From JBGUVL01 sp045134375 (GTDB lineage Bacteria; Bacillota_I; Bacilli_A; Erysipelotrichales; Erysipelotrichaceae): a DNA stretch of 49,950 nucleotides. The notes beneath the pieces were generated by a model. It did no database searches, had not been told where the DNA came from, and saw nothing but the letters and a program-made list of their open reading frames with translations. The stretch's first letter is position 1. Each line of letters starts with the position of its first letter. This document shows, one piece after another, positions 41,164-48,836 of this stretch. The position numbers were made by a program, and so were the translations under genes. Location: contig JBGUVL010000014.1 in NCBI GenBank assembly GCA_045134375.1, positions 1 to 49,950 of the forward strand, written 5' to 3'.

Positions 41164-42849
41164 TTAATCCTCATCATAGTAGAAATCGTATTCATCAAAA
41201 TCAATGTCGTCATCATTGATCCACTGATTTTCTTCTTCGGCACGCTCTGCCGCTTCAATTTCTGCCAATTCTTCTTCCGTATAGATTGGTTTAAATTCAT
41301 AATCTTTCTGGTTCACTTCATACGTTGGCTTAGTACGAACGATTTCTTCCTCTTCTTCCATCTTATCTTTTTTCTTCTTGTTTCTTAAAGGTTTTGCGTT
41401 AGCATTATTTTCCGCTCCTGCAAAATCTTCAAATTTAGAAACATAAGCCCGTTTCTCCTCTATGTTGATTCCTTTTGCTTTCTTTTCTTTTGCAATTCGA
41501 GCTGCTTCTTCTAAGTCAGACACTACTTTTTCTTCGGCTTTTTCTGCAACTGGTTCTTCTTTTGGCTCTGCTACTTGTTCGACTTCTTCAACAACATTAT
41601 TTTCTTCTTTTTCGACTTCATTTTCTGGAATAAATTCTTCTAAGATCACATCGTTATCAAAAAATTCTTCGTTGAATTCCATTTCCTGAGGTTGCTGTTT
41701 CTTCATTTCATCAAACAATTTCTGCTGGGCTTTCGCTTTTTCTTCCGCCTTTTTCGCTTCCATTGCTACCTTTTGTTCCATTGCAATCTCTTTCCAGTCG
41801 ATACCCATTTCAGCAACATCGCTTACCGACTTGATATCGATGGTATTGTTTGTCAATTTCACTGCCAAACGAGCATTCTTTCCTTTTTTACCAATCGCTA
41901 ATGATAATTGATCATCATTGACGATAACCATTAATCCATTTTTTAATGGATTTGGAATAACCGCCAACACTTCCGCAGGAGCTAAGGCATTCTTAATTAA
42001 TTCTGTGACATCATCATTCCATTCAAAGATATCAATTTTTTCTCCGTTTAATTCGTCAATGATTGCTTGAACTCGCTGTCCTTTTGGTCCAATACAAGCC
42101 CCGATTGGATCAACGTTTTCATTTCTTGAATAAACCGCCATTTTACAACGTTCTCCCGCTTCTCTAGCGATGGCTTTAATTTCAATGATGCCTTGATAAA
42201 TTTCTGGAACTTCTTTTTCGAACAAACGTTTTACTAACGCTGGATCCGCTCTAGAAACTAGCACCTGTGCTCCTTTTGTCTCTTTATTTACATTTGAGAT
42301 TACCACACGAATTCGTTGTCCTTCTCGATATCGTTCGGTTGGAATTTGCGCCACTTTCGGCATCAAAGCTAACGCTTTTCCAATGTTAACTAAGCAGAAT
42401 TTTTCTTCTACTGTTTCTACTTCACCAATCACAAGTTCTTCTAACTTATCACAATATTCATCATAAACCGCTTGTTTTTCTGCTTCACGAATCTTCTGCT
42501 TCATAACATTTTTCGCTAAAATAACAGCAGCTCGCCCAAAATCAGCAATATTTACTTCTTGATCCACCAAATCTCCTAATTCCAACGTTTCTCGGATCGC
42601 TTTGGCATCGTTTAAAGAAATCTCTAATTCTTCATCCTCTACCTTTTCCACTACCGTACGCTGTTGATATACTTTGATTTCCCCACTCTTGTCATTCACA
42701 TCAACACGAACTAGACAATCTGGAATCTCAATATGCTTACGATATGCCTTCGCTAACGCTTCCTTCAGCGCTTCCTCTACGATCTCCTTTGAAATACTGC
42801 GGTCATTTTCAATCGTCTGCATTGCTTTCACAACATCTTTAATCTTCAT
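41164..42849 (-). CDS. nusA: Transcription elongation/termination factor NusA with acidic C-terminal extension
   Basis: NusA binds RNA polymerase and nascent RNA to control pausing and termination. Residues 1-130 are the polymerase-binding domain, followed by S1 (VIGEVETVEEKFCLVNIGKA) and KH1-KH2 (ENVDPIGACIGPKGQRVQAI; DDQLSLAIGKKGKNARLAVK). From about residue 365 to 561 comes a long Glu/Lys-rich extension (with VVEEVEQVAEPKEEPVAEKA and an acidic end) absent from B. subtilis NusA (371 residues). Such extensions occur in related lineages, but their role is unclear. The ATG follows GGAGAG. Confidence 0.95.
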   Translation of the reverse strand: MKIKDVVKAMQTIENDRSISKEIVEEALKEALAKAYRKHIEIPDCLVRVDVNDKSGEIKVYQQRTVVEKVEDEELEISLNDAKAIRETLELGDLVDQEVNIADFGRAAVILAKNVMKQKIREAEKQAVYDEYCDKLEELVIGEVETVEEKFCLVNIGKALALMPKVAQIPTERYREGQRIRVVISNVNKETKGAQVLVSRADPALVKRLFEKEVPEIYQGIIEIKAIAREAGERCKMAVYSRNENVDPIGACIGPKGQRVQAIIDELNGEKIDIFEWNDDVTELIKNALAPAEVLAVIPNPLKNGLMVIVNDDQLSLAIGKKGKNARLAVKLTNNTIDIKSVSDVAEMGIDWKEIAMEQKVAMEAKKAEEKAKAQQKLFDEMKKQQPQEMEFNEEFFDNDVILEEFIPENEVEKEENNVVEEVEQVAEPKEEPVAEKAEEKVVSDLEEAARIAKEKKAKGINIEEKRAYVSKFEDFAGAENNANAKPLRNKKKKDKMEEEEEIVRTKPTYEVNQKDYEFKPIYTEEELAEIEAAERAEEENQWINDDDIDFDEYDFYYDED

Positions 42850-42863
42850 TTCTTCTCTCCTCT

Positions 42864-43328
42864 TTAAATTTTTACTGACAGTGTAATCAGCGCAATATTA
42901 TCTCTTTCGATCATTTTATGACGCTTTGCTGTCTTATCCATATATTCGATATCGTATCCTTCTTCATTCACGTTTCTTAGATAACCTCGGATACAATCCA
43001 TCCCATCTTTAGGATTTTCGAATTTAATGAATACATATTCATTCAAAGCGGCTAGCACTTCGGCTTCGTTTCGCAGTTCTCTTTCTGCTCCCGGAGAGCA
43101 CACTTCTAGATAGTATTCATAGGAAATGCTGTCATCTTCATCCAGCATATCGGAAATTTTCATTGAAACTTCCGCACAGGTATCGATATCCATTGAACCG
43201 TCACTTTTCATAATGGACACTTGTAAAATTTTCATTTTCCCATCCTGCGTCCATTTCACATCATAAAGTGAAATATCTTGCTCTAGTAAAGATTCAATTT
43301 TTGCTTTTAACTGTGAAATTTGATCCAT
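42864..43328 (-). CDS. rimP: Ribosome maturation factor RimP
   Basis: RimP helps assemble the 30S subunit. The 154 residues carry the N-terminal KKL-like LKAKIESLLEQDISLYDVKW region, GSMDIDTCAEVSMKISDMLD near 58-78, the hallmark EVCSPGAERELRNE near 106-119, and the C-terminal SH3-like domain. The ATG follows AAAGGAGG. It is the first gene of the operon and is preceded by the promoter at 43393-43421 and a leader hairpin. Confidence 0.95.
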   Translation of the reverse strand: MDQISQLKAKIESLLEQDISLYDVKWTQDGKMKILQVSIMKSDGSMDIDTCAEVSMKISDMLDEDDSISYEYYLEVCSPGAERELRNEAEVLAALNEYVFIKFENPKDGMDCIRGYLRNVNEEGYDIEYMDKTAKRHKMIERDNIALITLSVKI

Positions 43329-43352
43329 AAATCCTCCTTTACATAATAACGA

Positions 43353-43374
43353 AGAGTGGACTCTCGCCCACTCT
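43353..43374 (-). promoter_or_regulatory. Leader hairpin of the rimP-nusA operon
   Basis: On the minus strand AGAGTGG pairs with CCACTCT around an 8-base loop. It lies between the promoter (43393-43421) and the rimP ribosome binding site, and is followed by TTCGTTATT. It could be a weak attenuator or a protein-binding leader; similar GTGGG hairpins precede this operon in other Firmicutes, from memory. Confidence 0.5.
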
Positions 43375-43392
43375 GTTTTCCTATTCTCATAT

Positions 43393-43421
43393 ATTTTAGT
43401 ACATCATTTCTACTTTGTCAA
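43393..43421 (-). promoter_or_regulatory. Strong sigma-A promoter of the rimP-nusA-infB operon
   Basis: On the minus strand there is a -35 TTGACA (43416-43421), an exact 17-base spacer and a -10 TAAAAT (43393-43398). It lies about 65 bases upstream of the rimP ATG and 13 bases after the ASCH gene stop. Confidence 0.85.
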
Positions 43422-43433
43422 ATATTTCCGCTT

Positions 43434-43886
43434 TTATTCGGTTTCAACCCAAAAACAAAGTACAAATTCTTCACAGACAACGAGCATATCTTCGCTGAAC
43501 GGTACATTGACAGAAGCTAATTCCTCTTTGAAAAATGCTTCGTGCACTTCTCTCCAATAGGTCAGACTACGATCGCCTTCCCCCTCCCTATAAGCATGTT
43601 CTTTGCTCACTTCACAAAAAGGAACCACCGAAGCCTTCGTTGTCTTAATGATTGCTTCTGCTTCCTCTTTGCTGTTTAATATCACACTGTAACTATCTTT
43701 TGAAGGTAGTGTTGCATTCTCTATCTCATAAAGAAGAAACGCACTTGCCGTCGCCGTTTTTATTCCTGCTTTGACCAACGATAACAATTGATTAGGATTT
43801 CCACCAAATTGCCATGCTTCATAGGTTTCTTTTGCAACATGTGGGTTGTTTTCAACAAACATCTCCCATAACTGTTGTGCTTTCAT
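43434..43886 (-). CDS. ASCH-domain protein
   Basis: This is a 150-residue ASCH-domain protein, a fold related to PUA that is thought to bind RNA or nucleotides. Features are the N-terminal WEMFVENNPHVAKETYEAWQ helix, the family GIKTATASAFLLYE stretch near 42-55, AIIKTTKASVVPFCEVSKEH, and the GEGDRSLTYWREVHEAFF segment near 101-118. I use ATG 43886, which has GGAG 9 bases upstream; an in-frame GTG two codons earlier is too close. It overlaps the upstream gene's TGA by four bases, so the two are coupled. Confidence 0.88.
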   Translation of the reverse strand: MKAQQLWEMFVENNPHVAKETYEAWQFGGNPNQLLSLVKAGIKTATASAFLLYEIENATLPSKDSYSVILNSKEEAEAIIKTTKASVVPFCEVSKEHAYREGEGDRSLTYWREVHEAFFKEELASVNVPFSEDMLVVCEEFVLCFWVETE

Positions 43887-44899
43887 TCGCACTCACTCCT
43901 TTCCTTGATGATAAAAGCCTCTAGCGCATTGCTGTATTCACTATACTGATTTCCATCTAGGCATAGGCACATACGATGGTCACTTTCTTTTTCTATGATC
44001 AACGGATGAACCATGGATTCATTTTCTTCTTTTTCAATATAATAAAAAATCATCTTATCTGCTTTTTTTACAACGAAACGCTGCTTGGTATCTATGATTC
44101 CTTCTGCATTTTTTATCAACAAAGAAGCCCCACAAGCAAAATAAAATTGAATATCTTGTTGTAACCAAAACGCTTGTGTAATCTGAAATTTATTTGATAA
44201 CAATGAGCATGGAAAATACCCATAAAAGGATAAAGAACCTCCCTTTATTAAATGCGATAATGGCCTTTTCACAAACAACATAACGTTTGTCTCTTGCTCA
44301 TTCAATTTACTAAATCCTTGTGTACAATACCAGTCTTTCTCTTCCTCTTGGATTCGCACAGAATAAACATCAACATCCTCTTTTGTTTGAATCAAATGCC
44401 ACATCATCTCCTTGAACTTTTGGTTCAAAGCATAAAATAATGAAATTACACAGGATCGTTCTTTTTTGAACATCATAATGACACCAACGATTTCATCTCC
44501 TTTTATCGCTACCATCGATTGAAGATCATCTTTTTTTAATAATGCCATTACTCTTTTTTGGTCATAGTGATTTTTTAGTAAATGCAATACGACTGTTTTA
44601 TCGTTTGACTCCATATTTCGTAACACGATTGTTTCACGCAATGACTGCCTTTTAAAAGAATCGTAAAGTGTAAAAGCCAACAGGAATCCTAAAAGGATCA
44701 AAATAATGCCTAATGCATGATTGGAATGCATTAAATTTTCCACTCCTAATGCCACGAACAGTAAGGAAGCAAAAGCATAAAAACCCAAAAACAAACTTCC
44801 TAATGGGATTTTGATCCAACCGCTAATTTGACCATTTTTCAACATATCGATGATGCCATCAATCAACATTTTTCCTAACAATTCAAATAGCCGATTCAT
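43883..44899 (-). CDS. Membrane protein with a GNAT-like central domain
   Basis: I do not recognise a named family. Residues 25-85 contain two transmembrane helices (LGSLFLGFYAFASLLFVALG and HALGIILILLGFLLAFTLY), preceded by an amphipathic N-terminus. The central part (about 92-215) looks like a GNAT acetyltransferase: IVLRNMESNDKTVVLHLLKN, AIKGDEIVGVIMMFKKE, and a terminal WYCTQGFSKLNEQ like the usual FYxxxGF. The last 120 residues are mixed beta. The AGGAGGT site precedes the ATG, and a promoter element lies at 44945-44953. Coupling to the ASCH gene (ATGA overlap) suggests the two proteins act together. Confidence 0.7.
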   Translation of the reverse strand: MNRLFELLGKMLIDGIIDMLKNGQISGWIKIPLGSLFLGFYAFASLLFVALGVENLMHSNHALGIILILLGFLLAFTLYDSFKRQSLRETIVLRNMESNDKTVVLHLLKNHYDQKRVMALLKKDDLQSMVAIKGDEIVGVIMMFKKERSCVISLFYALNQKFKEMMWHLIQTKEDVDVYSVRIQEEEKDWYCTQGFSKLNEQETNVMLFVKRPLSHLIKGGSLSFYGYFPCSLLSNKFQITQAFWLQQDIQFYFACGASLLIKNAEGIIDTKQRFVVKKADKMIFYYIEKEENESMVHPLIIEKESDHRMCLCLDGNQYSEYSNALEAFIIKERSECE

Positions 44900-44944
44900 A
44901 CTCTACCTCCTCTATTGTTAATCCGCTTTCTTCTGTGTTTTTTT

Positions 44945-44953
44945 ATTATAACA
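44945..44953 (-). promoter_or_regulatory. Extended -10 promoter of the membrane/ASCH gene pair
   Basis: The minus strand reads TGTTATAAT, an extended -10. No good -35 is seen; the hairpin of the corA terminator lies just upstream. It is about 45 bases before the gene start. Confidence 0.5.
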
Positions 44954-44980
44954 AAGAAAAAGCCCTGATGACAGAGCTTT
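44953..44980 (-). terminator. Terminator of corA
   Basis: On the minus strand AAAGCTCTG / CAGGGCTTT (one wobble) around TCAT is followed by TTTCTTTG. The stem overlaps the corA stop codon. Confidence 0.7.
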
Positions 44981-45923
44981 AATGAAACATATCTTTTTTT
45001 ACCAAAATCCAGAACGAAATCAAGCACAATAATCCAGCCACTACGATGGGAGCCCACCAATAAGCAGCAAACGGTAATCCAGCAACATTCATTCCATAGA
45101 ATCCAAATACGATATTCGGTATCGTCATAACAATCGTTAATGAAGTCAATACTTTCATTACAATATTAAGATTGTTAGAAATGACGCTGGCAAAAGCATC
45201 CATTGTACCAGAAAGAATGTTTGAATAAATATTACACATCTCAATCGCCTGTTTGAACTCAATCTGAACATCTTCTAAAATATCTTCATCATCTTCATAT
45301 ATTTTGATCACATTACCACGCATGATCTTATTAATGATAACTTCATCTGTTTTTAATGATGTAGAAAAATAAACAAGTGATTTCTCAATGCCTAACAGCT
45401 GAATCAATTCTTTGTTACGCATTGACTGATGCAATTTGCGTTCCGTTCGTGAGGACAAACGATCAATACGTTTCAAATAAACAAGGAATCGTTGTGAAAT
45501 TCGCAATAACATAATCAATAAAAAACGTGTTCGATAATGTGTCATTGCCCCTTTTACCATCCCTTTTCTAAAATCCGATAAAGTACTATTGTCGTAAAGA
45601 GAAATCGTAACAAAGTAGTTCTCGATGAAAACAATTCCCATTGGCAATGTCATATATTGCAATGTATCAGATTCATTCGATAGGTCTTCTTCCTCTTGCG
45701 AAGGATAGTCAACAACAATGAGTGTCTGATTGTCATCTTTATCAATATGTGGAGATTCTTCTTCATCCAAAGAAGCTTTGACAAAATCACTGTTAATTCC
45801 AATTTCATTCACTAAGTAAGAAATTTCTTCCGGTGTTGGTGCAATTGCTGAAATCCAGCACCCAGGTTCTGGTTTTTCCAAAGTAACCATATCCTGATCA
45901 ATTGTTTTATAAAAATTAAGCAT
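44979..45923 (-). CDS. corA: CorA-family magnesium/divalent cation channel
   Basis: CorA forms a pentameric channel for Mg2+ (or Co2+/Ni2+) uptake. The 314 residues have a large acidic cytoplasmic N-domain, a long stalk helix (about 190-250), and two C-terminal transmembrane helices. The first helix ends in the signature YGMN (in VFGFYGMNVAGLPFA, near 280), and the last ends in ILVKKDMFH. I use ATG 45921-45923, placed after a GGGGG site; an in-frame ATG 12 bases upstream would sit inside that site. A short leader ORF (45937-46017) and hairpin precede it. Confidence 0.93.
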   Translation of the reverse strand: MLNFYKTIDQDMVTLEKPEPGCWISAIAPTPEEISYLVNEIGINSDFVKASLDEEESPHIDKDDNQTLIVVDYPSQEEEDLSNESDTLQYMTLPMGIVFIENYFVTISLYDNSTLSDFRKGMVKGAMTHYRTRFLLIMLLRISQRFLVYLKRIDRLSSRTERKLHQSMRNKELIQLLGIEKSLVYFSTSLKTDEVIINKIMRGNVIKIYEDDEDILEDVQIEFKQAIEMCNIYSNILSGTMDAFASVISNNLNIVMKVLTSLTIVMTIPNIVFGFYGMNVAGLPFAAYWWAPIVVAGLLCLISFWILVKKDMFH

Positions 45924-45936
45924 AATTACCCCCATT

Positions 45937-46017
45937 CTACAGGGATAATAATTGTATGATTATCCCTGTTTTTCTTTGTATTCGAACTTCTGTTAAACTA
46001 TCGGGTACAGGGCTCAT
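45937..46017 (-). CDS. Putative 26-residue leader peptide upstream of corA
   Basis: A complete ORF encodes MSPVPDSLTEVRIQRKTGII followed by IQLLSL and stops with TAG 13 bases before the corA ATG. Its own AGGAGG (46025-46030) is seven bases upstream of the ATG, a better ribosome binding site than corA has. The promoter lies at 46043-46051. The last ten codons and the stop fall inside a perfect hairpin (45939-45969). The start SPVPD, with alternating prolines and an Asp, recalls Mg2+-sensing leaders such as mgtL, whose Pro/acidic codons destabilise ribosomes at low Mg2+. That parallel is inference. Hypothesis: translation of the leader controls access to the corA start. Confidence 0.6.
   Translation of the reverse strand: MSPVPDSLTEVRIQRKTGIIIQLLSL
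45939..45969 (-). promoter_or_regulatory. Perfect 11-bp hairpin in the corA leader
   Basis: ACAGGGATAAT pairs with ATTATCCCTGT around nine bases, overlapping the end of the leader ORF. No T-run follows toward corA, so it is not a simple terminator. The sequence CCCTGTA occurs both in the right arm and at leader codons 3-4, so the left arm has two possible partners. TACCC in leader codons 4-5 can also pair with GGGTA in the corA ribosome binding site. Confidence 0.6.
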
Positions 46018-46042
46018 ACAACCGCCTCCTTTCAACCTAAAT

Positions 46043-46051
46043 ATTATATCA
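46043..46051 (-). promoter_or_regulatory. Extended -10 promoter of the corA leader
   Basis: The minus strand reads TGATATAAT, an extended -10 (TGnTATAAT), with only an A-rich region where the -35 would be. Start of transcription would be near 46036, giving a leader of about 110 bases before corA. Confidence 0.6.
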
Positions 46052-46096
46052 TGTTTTTTTCTATTTGTTTTTTTTAATTCATTTTTTACTGTAATT

Positions 46097-46648
46097 TTAC
46101 TTTTTCTGCTTCTTAATCATCACATATTCATCGGCATAGCTTCCATCCTTATATTTCATCGCATTAGAAATGGTTCCACAAATTTCAAATCCCATTTTTT
46201 GATATAGATGTATTGCCACTTTATTGTCGGATACCACTTGCAATTCCACTTGCTCATATTGCAATTGTTCTGCTACCGTCAATAATTCTTGAAAAAGCAA
46301 ACTTCCATACCCTTGTCCCCAATATTTTTTTAAAAGAGCAATTGCAATTTGACAACGATGAGCATATCGCTGATAAGGGGCAACCATAGTAATGGAGCCA
46401 GTTCCTGCCAATTCACCATCAACCTGAATCACTAACATTACTTCTTTTTCAGATTTTTCCATCTGTTTTAGATAGGCTTCTTCCCTTTCCAATGTAATAT
46501 GAATTTCTTCCCGTTCTCTAAGTAGATATTTGCTTTCTTCTGAGGTTACTTTTAAATAAGTAATCAATGCTTCTGCATCGCTCACGCATGCATTGCGAAT
46601 CTCGTAATGATTCCTATGAATATTTCCATCTTTTTTCACTATTATCAT
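46097..46648 (-). CDS. GNAT-family N-acetyltransferase
   Basis: This is a 183-residue acetyltransferase similar to ribosomal-protein or amino-acid acetyltransferases of Firmicutes. It shows IRNACVSDAEALITYLKVTS (about 17-36), VIQVDGELAGTGSITMV (beta 4), the acetyl-CoA loop KKYWGQGYGSLLFQELL near 106-122, and the C-terminal VSDNKVAIHLYQKMGFEICG. The substrate is unknown. The ATG follows AGGAGG. A hairpin with a T-run (46663-46691) sits in its presumed leader. Confidence 0.88.
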   Translation of the reverse strand: MIIVKKDGNIHRNHYEIRNACVSDAEALITYLKVTSEESKYLLREREEIHITLEREEAYLKQMEKSEKEVMLVIQVDGELAGTGSITMVAPYQRYAHRCQIAIALLKKYWGQGYGSLLFQELLTVAEQLQYEQVELQVVSDNKVAIHLYQKMGFEICGTISNAMKYKDGSYADEYVMIKKQKK

Positions 46649-46662
46649 GATTCCTCCTATCC

Positions 46663-46691
46663 GAAAAAAACTGCGAAATGCAGTTTTTTTC
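46663..46691 (-). terminator. Terminator after gatD, or attenuator of the acetyltransferase gene
   Basis: A perfect stem (46663-46674 with 46680-46691) around GAAAT is flanked by A7/T7 tracts. It would stop transcription of murT-gatD. An extended -10 (TGTTATAAT on the minus strand at 46707-46715) lies upstream of it, so transcripts from there would have to pass it to reach the acetyltransferase. Confidence 0.7.
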
Positions 46692-46720
46692 TTCTTTTCG
46701 ATCCTTATTATAACAAAACC

Positions 46721-47452
46721 TTAAATCACATGTAATCGTTTCAGCATAACTTCTTTTGCTTTTTGTTCTAAGCCATCATCCAACGCAGATAATGTAACTT
46801 CCCCATAGTTTTTGGATAATCCCTTTTGAATGATAAAATCTGCTACTTCTGGATTTTTCGGTAACAAAGGTCCATGCATATAAGTACCTAATACCTGTCC
46901 ATTATAAAATCCTTCAAATTCACCTTGGTATTGATTTCCATGACCAGAAAGCACACGACCAAAAGGGGTTGTTACCTGCATGGTTTGTCCACCATGATTT
47001 TCAAATCCTACCACTTTGTATTTCTTTCCATCCAAATTTGCTTCAATTGCGATATTTCCGATGCATCTTCCTACATTCGGATTGCTCTCGGTATAATAAT
47101 CAAATAATCCTAATCCTTGCATACGATTTCCACTATTATCGATATAATGTTTTCCAAAAAATTGATAACCGCCACAGATTAGAAGAACAAACGTATGAGA
47201 AGCAATCGCTTCTTGAATCGCTTCTTTGCGAGAAAGTAAATCTTGGTACAACAAAGATTGTTCTTTATCCGCACCACCACCAATAAAAAGAATGTCATAA
47301 TCTTTCAACACACATTGCTGTTTCATTGCACAAGTTGAAACAACAACTTCAATCCCGCGATCCTCACAACGTTTTTTCAATACTCTAATATTTCCTTTAT
47401 CCCCATAGAGATCCATAATATCATGATACATCCACAAAATTTTTAAGATCAT
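46721..47452 (-). CDS. gatD: Lipid II isoglutaminyl synthase, glutaminase subunit GatD
   Basis: GatD releases ammonia from glutamine and MurT uses it to amidate the alpha-carboxylate of D-Glu in lipid II. The 243 residues are a class I amidotransferase of the CobB/CobQ-like type: DILFIGGGADKEQ near 53-65, the nucleophile Cys93 in LLICGGYQFFG, and the catalytic His in LGTYMHGPLLPKNPEVAD near 188-205. It overlaps the murT stop by four bases, as in most Firmicutes, and ends before the hairpin 46663-46691. Confidence 0.94.
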   Translation of the reverse strand: MILKILWMYHDIMDLYGDKGNIRVLKKRCEDRGIEVVVSTCAMKQQCVLKDYDILFIGGGADKEQSLLYQDLLSRKEAIQEAIASHTFVLLICGGYQFFGKHYIDNSGNRMQGLGLFDYYTESNPNVGRCIGNIAIEANLDGKKYKVVGFENHGGQTMQVTTPFGRVLSGHGNQYQGEFEGFYNGQVLGTYMHGPLLPKNPEVADFIIQKGLSKNYGEVTLSALDDGLEQKAKEVMLKRLHVI

Positions 47453-48756
47453 TGTTCGTTCCTCCTTAACACGGCACGAATCGGCTGTAACGCAGTATAA
47501 GTAGCGATTACATAAGCATGATGACTTAATTTTTTCAGTTCATGAACTCCTTCTTCCATCGATTCTTTCACAATGATATTCCCCTGATAATCGGTGTATT
47601 TTAAACGTAATGCCATATCATATGCACGCAATCCGCTACAGATGATATTTTTAACATCTTCTCCCATGATCAAATCAAAATTCGCATCCCAAATCCACGA
47701 AACATCTTTCCCATCTTGATCATTGTCATTCAAAATAATTAAGATATCCTTTGCTTCTTGATCTCTTTCTATGTATTTCATTGTTTCATTGGCTCCCGTT
47801 GGATTTTTTACTAGATTTAACAAACAATCTCGACCAATAAAAAAGTTTTCCATTCGCCCATCTTTTAACTCAAAATGAGCAAGCACTTGTTTTACATCTT
47901 CCATAGAAATCGAACTTAATTTTGCTAATAAAATGACAGCCATACAATTGTAAATGGAATAGATTGCATCCTGAGGCGCATGAAAGACATCATTCGAAAC
48001 GAAAAAACTACTATTTTCCAAATCCACTTGATCAGCTACCACACTAAGCTTATAATTTCCAAAATCACAGGATGGGCAATGAAATCGACCAATATGAGAA
48101 TATTGATAGTAATCATAGACTAATTCACTGGAACAGTGGAAACAAAATTTACCTTCACTTGCTTCTGTTGTTTTATCTTTGCTAGAAGCATTTTTATTTA
48201 CTCCAAAATAATATGTGTTATCGCGATGATAGCCTAATCTTGCCACATTCGGATCATCCCCATTCAACAATAATCGACCCTCATAATTTTGAATCGCATG
48301 AGCGACCTTTGTAACTATGGTTTCCATTTCACCTGCTCGATCCAGCTGATCACGGAAAAAATTATTCACAATAAAATCCGTTACTTTTACTTTTGGTAAT
48401 ACTTTCGGCACATTCAGTTCATCCACTTCTATGACCATCGCATCCGCTTTAACCCGAAGATTCATTCCCGTATTTGCTAACACTAAAGTAACAATTCCTT
48501 CCAAAAGATTATCTCCTTTTCGATTACCAATAACCCGATCGTATTGTTTACTTAAAACCTCATATACCATATTTGATGTCGTGGTTTTTCCATTGGTACC
48601 CGTCACCATGACTACCTTATTTGGATAAGAAATATCATTTAACACCTGAGGACAAAGCTTCAATGCGATTCTTCCTGGTAAAGAACCACCTCGTCCCATT
48701 CTGACTAATATTGCACGAATCAGCTTCGTGATCAGAATCGTTATTCTAACTCTCAT
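47449..48756 (-). CDS. murT: Lipid II isoglutaminyl synthase, Mur-ligase subunit MurT
   Basis: MurT is the ATP-binding subunit of the lipid II amidase and works with GatD in peptidoglycan modification. The 435 residues show the Mur-ligase P-loop VTGTNGKTTT at 51-60, VIEVDELNVPKVLP near 109-122, and a MurT-specific zinc ribbon with four cysteines (CFHCS and CPSCD, about 204-235). The C-terminal MurT domain (DUF1727) follows, with NPTGANETM and NDNDQDGKDVSWIWDANF. It starts at an ATG after GAGGAG; a -10 TATAAT is at 48783-48788. Confidence 0.94.
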   Translation of the reverse strand: MRVRITILITKLIRAILVRMGRGGSLPGRIALKLCPQVLNDISYPNKVVMVTGTNGKTTTSNMVYEVLSKQYDRVIGNRKGDNLLEGIVTLVLANTGMNLRVKADAMVIEVDELNVPKVLPKVKVTDFIVNNFFRDQLDRAGEMETIVTKVAHAIQNYEGRLLLNGDDPNVARLGYHRDNTYYFGVNKNASSKDKTTEASEGKFCFHCSSELVYDYYQYSHIGRFHCPSCDFGNYKLSVVADQVDLENSSFFVSNDVFHAPQDAIYSIYNCMAVILLAKLSSISMEDVKQVLAHFELKDGRMENFFIGRDCLLNLVKNPTGANETMKYIERDQEAKDILIILNDNDQDGKDVSWIWDANFDLIMGEDVKNIICSGLRAYDMALRLKYTDYQGNIIVKESMEEGVHELKKLSHHAYVIATYTALQPIRAVLRRNEQ

Positions 48757-48812
48757 ACAGACTCCTCATTTCATACATCAATATTATAAACGCAAATAAA
48801 TAGAAAAGAAAT

Positions 48813-48836
48813 AAAAAAGAGCTTTCGCCCTTTTTA
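48813..48836 (-). terminator. Terminator of yceD-rpmF
   Basis: On the minus strand AAAAGGGC / GCTCTTTT around GAAA is followed by TTTTTTATTT. The stem overlaps the rpmF stop codon. Confidence 0.75.

Noticed and set aside
45923..46051. M-box Mg2+ riboswitch upstream of corA
   Set aside because: The leader is only about 110 bases and is mostly occupied by a translated ORF. It lacks the multi-stem M-box architecture.
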